A DNA stretch of 64,000 nt, from assembly GCA_947462815.1 (NCBI GenBank), contig CANHQR010000002.1, positions 62,001-126,000 of the forward strand. Reading direction: 5' to 3'. Under the pieces are notes generated by a model. It saw only the letters and a list, made by a program, of their open reading frames with translations. It had not been told where the DNA came from and did no database searches. Each line of letters starts with the position of its first letter. Position 1 is the stretch's first letter. The position numbers and the translations under genes were made by a program. Positions 57,786 to 64,000 of the stretch are shown here, one piece after another. The stretch is from Pseudobdellovibrionaceae bacterium (GTDB taxonomy: Bacteria > Bdellovibrionota > Bdellovibrionia > Bdellovibrionales > JAMPXM01).

Positions 57786-58583
57786 TCACGCTCTCCAGCT
57801 CGGCTCCCGCCGCTGCAGGAAAGCCCCCAGGCCCTCTTGCCCCTCGGCGCTCACGCGCCTCTCGGCAATTGCCAGAGTCACATGCTCGCGCAATCGCAAC
57901 GGATCGCGAGAATCAAGTCCTTGCATATGTCGAAGCAACGCCTTCGTGCTGCGAACGGCTTCAGGTCCCGCTGCCGCGAAGGCTCTGACCAAACACGCCT
58001 CTTCAGAGTTACATTCGTTCGCATCACCCAAAAAAGTGACAAGACCCGCCCGCCACGCGACTTCGGCATCAAAAAGTTCGCCGCTCAACATGTATCGACG
58101 GGCATAAGCAGGAAGCATTCGTTGCGACACGAACGGTGAGATCACAGCCGGAATAATTCCAAGCTTCACTTCGCTGAAGGCGAACTGGGTTCCAACTTCG
58201 GCCAATACGACGTCGGCACAGGCCACTAAGCCCAAGGCCCCGCCCATCACATGACCGTGCACACGAGCGATCACGGGCAAGGGGCATGTGCGAACCGACT
58301 CAAACATTGCAAAGAGTCGATCGGCATCGGCTTGATTCTCCTCGCGGGAGTATTGCGCCATCGACTTCATATAGGCGAGATCCGCACCCGAACAGAAGCT
58401 CGGGCCCTCGCCGGACATCAAAACCGCACGCGTGCCCACACCCGAATTCGCTGCCTTAGCGATTTCAGCAAAAGCTTCAGTGATTTCACGAATGCTATCG
58501 GCATCAAATGCGTTACGCGCCTGAGGCCTCGACAAAATCAAACGTATCAAGTGCGCTTCGCGCTCTATGCGAATTCGACTCAT
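57786..58583 (-). CDS. Enoyl-CoA hydratase/isomerase family protein
   Basis: SGEGPSFCSGADLAYMKSM, ARVHGHVMGGALGLVACADVVLA. Confidence 0.94.
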   Translation of the reverse strand: MSRIRIEREAHLIRLILSRPQARNAFDADSIREITEAFAEIAKAANSGVGTRAVLMSGEGPSFCSGADLAYMKSMAQYSREENQADADRLFAMFESVRTCPLPVIARVHGHVMGGALGLVACADVVLAEVGTQFAFSEVKLGIIPAVISPFVSQRMLPAYARRYMLSGELFDAEVAWRAGLVTFLGDANECNSEEACLVRAFAAAGPEAVRSTKALLRHMQGLDSRDPLRLREHVTLAIAERRVSAEGQEGLGAFLQRREPSWRA

Positions 58584-58584
58584 C

Positions 58585-60276
58585 TCACATCCTCATGACG
58601 CCTTTGCGTCGATCTTCGTAGGGCGCATTGCAGGTCGCCGAGAGCGCCAAACCCAAAACGCGTCGCGTATCTTGAGGTTCAATGATGCCATCGTCCCAAA
58701 GGCGTGCACTGGAGTAATAGGCGCTCGATTCTTCTTCATACTTCTTCAAGGTTGGTCGCTTGAATTCATCCTGCTCAGCCGCCGATAGGCTTTGGCCTTT
58801 TTCGGCAAGCTGATCCATCTTGACCGTCAACAACACATTCGCGGCCTGCTCGCCGCCCATCACGCTGATCCGTGCGTTGGGCCACATGAAGAGAAAACGT
58901 GGCTGATAGGCACGACCGCACATGCCGTAGTTCCCCGCTCCATAGGAGCCACCGATGATCACGGTGAATTTCGGAACCGAAGCGTTGGACACGGCCATCA
59001 CCATCTTCGCACCATGTTTCGCGATTCCCTCGTTTTCGTATTTTTTGCCGACCATGAAGCCCGTGATGTTTTGCAAGAAGACCAGCGGAACACCTCGCTG
59101 ATCGCAGAGCTCCACAAAGTGAGCGGCCTTCAAAGCGCTCTCGCTGAACAACACGCCGTTATTTGCAACGATACCGACCGGCATTCCCCAGATGCGCGCA
59201 AAGCCGCAGACGATGCTATCGCCGTACAGGGGCTTGAACTCATGAAAACGGCTGCCGTCCACCACGCGCGCAATCACCTCGCGGACATCGAAGGGCTTGC
59301 GCGAGTCCGCGGGAATCACGGCATCCAACTCTTCAGCCGGATAGGCCGGTTCTTCCGTCGGCGCGACCTTAAAGGGCAAAAGCTTTGATCGATTCAAGTT
59401 TGCGACGATGTCGCGCGTGATCGCGATCGCGTCTTCATCATTCTCGGCGAAGTGATCCGTGACACCCGATACGCGACAGTGAACATCGGCACCGCCCAAT
59501 TCTTGCGCCGTGACCACTTCGCCAGTCGCGGCCTTCACTAACGGCGGCCCGCCTAAAAAGATGGTGCCGTTACCTTTGACGATCACAGTCTCATCGCTCA
59601 TGGCGGGAACGTAAGCTCCACCGGCCGTGCAAGAACCCATCACCACAGCAATCTGCGGGATCCCCGCGGCCGACATGCGCGCTTGATTGAAGAAGATTCG
59701 TCCAAAGTGATCGCGATCTGGAAAAACCTCGGCTTGCAAAGGCAAGAAGGCTCCGCCCGAATCCACCATGTAGATGCAGGGCAAACGGTTCTCCGAGGCA
59801 ATTTCTTGCGCGCGCAGATGCTTCTTCACCGACATCGGAAAATAAGTGCCACCCTTTACCGTGGCGTCATTGGCTAGGATCATACAGTCCTGACCACTGA
59901 CCACACCGATTCCGGCAACCATGCCGGCACCCGGAGCCTGCCCATCATACATTTCCCAAGCTGCCAAAGCGCCGATCTCAAGAAAGGCTGTCCCCGGATC
60001 GAGAAGGGCCTCGATGCGCTCACGAGCCGTGAGCTTGCCGCGCGATTTGTGGCGAGCAATCGCCTCTGAGCCGCCGCCCACTCGCACCACATCACGCTTT
60101 TGCCGCAAGTCGCGGATCAAGCTGCGCATCCACTCTCGATTTTGCATCGTCTCATTGGACTTGAGATTGAGCTGGGACTCCAACGGTGGTCCCGACGGCA
60201 CGCCCGCGTGAGCTCCTGTTTCCAATTGAATTCGCGAACTCGAAGACGTCGACAAACCTGTATCGAGCATCACCAC
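58585..60276 (-). CDS. Acyl-CoA carboxylase carboxyltransferase subunit
   Basis: [63 protein letters not shown]. Confidence 0.95.
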   Translation of the reverse strand: MVMLDTGLSTSSSSRIQLETGAHAGVPSGPPLESQLNLKSNETMQNREWMRSLIRDLRQKRDVVRVGGGSEAIARHKSRGKLTARERIEALLDPGTAFLEIGALAAWEMYDGQAPGAGMVAGIGVVSGQDCMILANDATVKGGTYFPMSVKKHLRAQEIASENRLPCIYMVDSGGAFLPLQAEVFPDRDHFGRIFFNQARMSAAGIPQIAVVMGSCTAGGAYVPAMSDETVIVKGNGTIFLGGPPLVKAATGEVVTAQELGGADVHCRVSGVTDHFAENDEDAIAITRDIVANLNRSKLLPFKVAPTEEPAYPAEELDAVIPADSRKPFDVREVIARVVDGSRFHEFKPLYGDSIVCGFARIWGMPVGIVANNGVLFSESALKAAHFVELCDQRGVPLVFLQNITGFMVGKKYENEGIAKHGAKMVMAVSNASVPKFTVIIGGSYGAGNYGMCGRAYQPRFLFMWPNARISVMGGEQAANVLLTVKMDQLAEKGQSLSAAEQDEFKRPTLKKYEEESSAYYSSARLWDDGIIEPQDTRRVLGLALSATCNAPYEDRRKGVMRM

Positions 60277-60280
60277 TCCC

Positions 60281-61390
60281 TCATTGAGCCGAAGGGCCGA
60301 GAACCCGTTGGGCCGACCCAGACATCAAGACTAGATTCAATTCCACGTCAGCGATTCGTCGCGCGACTTGCTCGCCCGCGGCGATCTCGAAAACATGCGC
60401 GGTCACTTGCGAGCGCACACGTCCCTTCGCCGAGCGCCCCAGCTCCACCCAAAGTTGCCGACGTAGCTCTTCGCGTTCGGCCTCACTCCAAGGCAAAGTC
60501 ACGCGCCATGTGCGATCATCCTCCGCGATGACTGACCCGGGATTCAGACGATCTGCAGCCAACAAGGCTCCGAGACGCAAGCCCGAAGTCAACTCATCGT
60601 CGTCGCCCGCTCCATGAACTCCATGAAATTGCAACTCCGCACGCTCGACGTTCACCGTATCGACTCGGAGGTCAAAGACCTCCGTGAGCTGACGCCGCAG
60701 CATCAACTCCACGGCATCCAACACAGCTCCCGCGCTCGCACGAGTCACATCCACTTCGTAATAGCCCGCCGTTGATGCCGCATGGCGATCCTCGGAGAAC
60801 TCACGCCAGGTCACCTCGCCCACTCGGCCGCGCAACTTCCAACCCATGGACTTCGCCGTCCACTCGACACCTTGAACAAAACCTCGCCTCGCCCAAATCT
60901 TCGCACGCGCTTGCAGAGCCCCGCGCCAACCCTCGGTGTCTCGATGCGTGCGCCACCACTCAATTTCGTTCAGCAAGGTTTTCGGTAGCGTATGGTTGAG
61001 CGTGAAAGCCCATCGTTGCCAAGTACGAGCCTCGCGATCGGCCGATGCTTCGGCCGACGAGCCCGCACCAGAGCCCGAGGCTCGGGTCGAACTTGAAGCC
61101 GTTGAGTTTGAAGCTGCGTCCGCCAATTGACGACCCTCCGGGTAGAGTCTAGTGTCTAGGTGGTTGATCGCACGAGGGAAAGCTTTGACTCGACTCGCAA
61201 GTCGGATCGCGTCTTTGAGAGCCCGTCTCGAGAGTGACGTCACCGGAGTCACGTCTTCGGGGTCGAGAAGTCGGTGCGCCGCAATTTCATGCAGGCCGCT
61301 TCGAATCAGAGCCCGACCTCGAACGGCATGATCACCTCTGGACCGGCGAGACTCACCCTGCGGGGATTTTTGTGCGCCAGTAGGTGACAC
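60281..61390 (-). CDS. Hypothetical protein with Ser/Ala low-complexity segment
   Basis: Long ORF immediately upstream of carboxyltransferase gene; start uncertain. Confidence 0.6.
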   Translation of the reverse strand: MSPTGAQKSPQGESRRSRGDHAVRGRALIRSGLHEIAAHRLLDPEDVTPVTSLSRRALKDAIRLASRVKAFPRAINHLDTRLYPEGRQLADAASNSTASSSTRASGSGAGSSAEASADREARTWQRWAFTLNHTLPKTLLNEIEWWRTHRDTEGWRGALQARAKIWARRGFVQGVEWTAKSMGWKLRGRVGEVTWREFSEDRHAASTAGYYEVDVTRASAGAVLDAVELMLRRQLTEVFDLRVDTVNVERAELQFHGVHGAGDDDELTSGLRLGALLAADRLNPGSVIAEDDRTWRVTLPWSEAEREELRRQLWVELGRSAKGRVRSQVTAHVFEIAAGEQVARRIADVELNLVLMSGSAQRVLGPSAQ

Positions 61391-61585
61391 GCAGCCTCGA
61401 AGATCCTGAAATGGATCGGTATGAGATCACCGATGGATATCGTGGTGTGGGGTTTGGGCAAGGGGCCAATTGACGGGGTTGAAGTTCGCGGTTCTGACAT
61501 GATTCTTTGAGCATGGGCCTTTGAATCGAATAGAGATCCGCGGTCAGCGGTTGGGCTTTTACAACGAGTCCGACGAGGAGCAAAC

Positions 61586-62065
61586 ATGGGCATGGCGATT
61601 GGTAAGTATCTCGCAACAGCTCTCGTACTCGGGTTGATGATTTGGACTTGGGGACTACGAATTGATGCCGGGACAGCTCAGCGTAATTCCGAGCTTCAAA
61701 CCGAGCTTGAAAACCGCATTCGCGACTACATAAAAGCCAAGCAGCCCACCGTCACTTCGGTCGCCTTTCAACAGATCTACACGGAGGCCGTACCCGTCGA
61801 CCCTCAAGCACCGCAAACTCAAAAAGTTTTGGTCCATTTTCGCTATGTGACAGACGAAATTGGGACCGACAATCAACTGCTCACCGAACAAACTTTCGAA
61901 GGCTCCGTGTTATTGAGAAGTGATGACGGCATCAATTGGGAGTGGATTGACAATCAAATCCGCTCGCCGCGTATTCGCTTCGAACGAGGCACCCTGATTC
62001 GACTTCGCGACATGGACCCCAATACGCCGCCGTCTACCGATCCCAACGACAAGCCCGCAAATTAA
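61586..62065 (+). CDS. Membrane-anchored hypothetical protein
   Basis: GAGGAG upstream of ATG; N-terminal TM YLATALVLGLMIWTWGL. Confidence 0.75.
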   Translation: MGMAIGKYLATALVLGLMIWTWGLRIDAGTAQRNSELQTELENRIRDYIKAKQPTVTSVAFQQIYTEAVPVDPQAPQTQKVLVHFRYVTDEIGTDNQLLTEQTFEGSVLLRSDDGINWEWIDNQIRSPRIRFERGTLIRLRDMDPNTPPSTDPNDKPAN

Positions 62066-62562
62066 GGCCTCAGTTCAGATTCCACCTTGGCGTTGGCGAC
62101 CGAGCTCCATCTCAAAGAGCTCAGCCCCCGAAAATTTTTTTCCTGCTGAGTTTCTGAGGCTTACTTCGCACCGCTTCATGAGGCGACGATTTCCGAAGCC
62201 ACATTCGCATGTCATGCGCCGCATAAACACCCAAGATATTTTTAGTTCAGAATTGGAACCACACATCTTAAGTAATTGAAAATACTGTGATCCACAGGTT
62301 CCTCGGTGTGACCATCATCACAGCAAACCAGCACTTTTCATAAGTTTCACTTATGGAATCGAAAATAAAAATCCTGTTGAACCCGCCTTGTAAAAAAAGC
62401 AGAAACGTCCTCCAGAGGTGCCCAGGATGGGACTCATATTTAACCGAAGCGCGCACTTGAGGGGTCATGTTCGCGCTTCCCGCGGAAGCTGAAACTCGCC
62501 GGCGCAAGATTGCCCATTGAGGATTCGAGAGCACCGCGGGAGTGTTGGGGGGGGGGAACACC

Positions 62563-63528
62563 GTGAAGACTACAAAGGCACAAATGCCGTCGGGCCAATT
62601 GGAACAAACTCGTGGCCCAGCGCTCATGCCCAAGCTCATGCCCAAGCTCAAGGAAGATGCTCAACTCTCTGGCCGCTCGCTCTATAAAGGACTCGCGGCG
62701 CTTCTCGCTCTTGTTTCGCTGAGCGCTTGCGCTCCGGACCTGCAGAGCATTCAGGCCACAGACACGGTCACAGCCGACGCGGGCGCCTTTATCATCGGCG
62801 GCCAAGAATCGAATGGCCAAGAAGACTTCGCCAAACACATCGTCGCGCTCTATGACCTTCGCGGCGGCTCGATCTGCACAGCTTCCATTCTCTCGGAAAC
62901 GATTCTGCTCACGGCTGCTCACTGCGTGGTGAGCCCTGCATCCGATCTTCGCGTCGTGTTCGGCACAGATGTCGACTCGCGATCGATTGTGGTGAAGCCG
63001 GTCGACGCTTATCAAGTGTCACCCCTCTGGAGCCTTCGTCAGTTCCAAGAGTTCAATACCGGCGATATCGCCGTCGTGAAATTCTCGGGCGGCTTGCCCG
63101 CAGGCTACAAGCCGATCAAGTTTCTTTCGGATTCGAGCGGACTCAAAGATGGCCAGAACGTCATGCTGGCAGGCTACGGCAACTCGGACGGAGCTCGCGG
63201 AACGGGCGCTGGCAAACTGCGCTACGTTGTCACGCAGATCAAAAGCTCAGGCTTCTCGAAGACTGAGATCTTGATGGAGCAAAGCAAAGGCAAAGGTGCT
63301 TGCCACGGTGACTCGGGCGGCCCCGCCTACATTCAGGTCAATGGCGAACTCGTCGTGATCGGTGTCACAAGCCGAGGTGTCGACGATCCGAAGAACGATT
63401 GCTCAGTGTCGGCGGCCTACACGTCCGTTCCCTATTATGCCAATTGGATCCGTCGGACATCGGACGCACTGAACCAGCCTGTTCCTGCGAGCCGACCAGT
63501 TCGCGCTCCCGCGATTGCCCGCCGCTAA
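62563..63528 (+). CDS. Secreted trypsin-like (S1) serine protease lipoprotein
   Basis: Lipobox SLSAC; FIIGGQES, LLTAAHC, GDIAVVKF, KGACHGDSGGPAYI. Start ambiguous: GTG 62542, GTG 62563 or ATG 62584. Confidence 0.92.
   Translation: MKTTKAQMPSGQLEQTRGPALMPKLMPKLKEDAQLSGRSLYKGLAALLALVSLSACAPDLQSIQATDTVTADAGAFIIGGQESNGQEDFAKHIVALYDLRGGSICTASILSETILLTAAHCVVSPASDLRVVFGTDVDSRSIVVKPVDAYQVSPLWSLRQFQEFNTGDIAVVKFSGGLPAGYKPIKFLSDSSGLKDGQNVMLAGYGNSDGARGTGAGKLRYVVTQIKSSGFSKTEILMEQSKGKGACHGDSGGPAYIQVNGELVVIGVTSRGVDDPKNDCSVSAAYTSVPYYANWIRRTSDALNQPVPASRPVRAPAIARR
62614..62649 (+). repeat. 12-nt tandem repeat x3 in protease N-terminal region
   Basis: GGCCCAGCGCTC/ATGCCCAAGCTC/ATGCCCAAGCTC. Confidence 0.85.
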
Positions 63529-63618
63529 ACGAGGCAACTGCCGCCGCCCCAAAGGGCGGTTCAAATTCTGAGATCGACTGCGGCTTGATCTGGCTCAACA
63601 CAGATCATCATGCCGCCC

Positions 63619-63652
63619 AAAGAGCGCTCGAGGGGGAGCGCTCTTGGTTTTT
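63619..63652 (+). terminator. Intrinsic terminator downstream of protease gene
   Basis: AAGAGCGCTC gaggg GGAGCGCTCTT followed by GGTTTTT. Confidence 0.85.
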
Positions 63653-63851
63653 GAAGTGGGCCACTTGATTGTGCTGACCTAAACCCATCCTCATAGTCCC
63701 TGCAGCTCAGGCACAATTTCGAGTCGATCAAAAGAAGCTTAAGTAAATAAAACCATTTGTGATTCTAACTTTCCGAGCACAATCAAAGGGCCCAGATCGA
63801 AAAAGTAAACTTCCCTTCAGACCCCACATATGTTGCGCTCAGGACCAGCCT

Positions 63852-64000
63852 ATGACAGAACCCTCAGCCATGAATTTTGGCCACCTGCTTCATCGGCGCG
63901 CTGTACGGGCACCCAAAGCAACTCCTCGTGCTGATCGATTCTCCATCACGGCGCTCGTGATGCTGACCTCGATCGGAGCGCTCTTTTTTAGCCCAGCGGC
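63852..64000 (+). CDS. N-terminal part of a secreted/membrane protein (truncated by window end)
   Basis: ATG at 63852 opens a frame to the window end: MTEPSAMNFGHLLHRRAVRAPKATPRADRFSITALVMLTSIGALFFSPA. Confidence 0.55.
   Translation, partial: MTEPSAMNFGHLLHRRAVRAPKATPRADRFSITALVMLTSIGALFFSPA

Noticed and set aside
62290-62330. Sequence CACAGCAAACCAG resembling a GEMM-I c-di-GMP/cGAMP riboswitch
   Set aside because: Lacks the downstream conserved GACGCAAAGCC and tetraloop-receptor elements; no GEMM core found by eye.

Overview
This 64 kb window is gene-dense, GC-rich bacterial chromosome. Gene content and protein styles look like a Bdellovibrionota/Oligoflexia-type organism, which is inference only. 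I call about 60 protein genes. No rRNA, tRNA, CRISPR or complete transposon was found. Recognisable modules are: tyrosine/phenylalanine catabolism (phhA, hppD, hmgA); a leucine/isovalerate-type acyl-CoA carboxylase cluster (biotin carboxylase, BCCP, carboxyltransferase, enoyl-CoA hydratase, HMG-CoA lyase); a near-complete pantothenate-to-CoA operon (Rossmann/DUF2520-like gene, panB, panC, coaBC, coaX, panD); an oligopeptide ABC transporter lacking local ATPases; arginine decarboxylase plus an agmatinase-family gene; and housekeeping genes (leuS, trmB, purT, ribD, xth, hldD). The observations most worth a second look are: (1) a dispersed family of ~12-bp tandem repeats sharing a GCCCA-like core, found inside coaBC, in a membrane-SUMF1-like gene, in a serine protease gene, and as two arrays flanking a terminator inside the opp operon; (2) a response-regulator GGDEF enzyme with Ser at the residue normally Asp in GH..GD, the signature of Hypr GGDEFs that make 3',3'-cGAMP; (3) a secreted toxin-like two-gene pair; (4) a DksA/TraR protein lacking three of four zinc cysteines; (5) a DUF2520-like gene in the ketopantoate-reductase slot of the CoA operon; (6) a circularly permuted ATP-grasp, a divergent SelO-like pseudokinase, and a G10 tract in the start region of a secreted trypsin-like protease.
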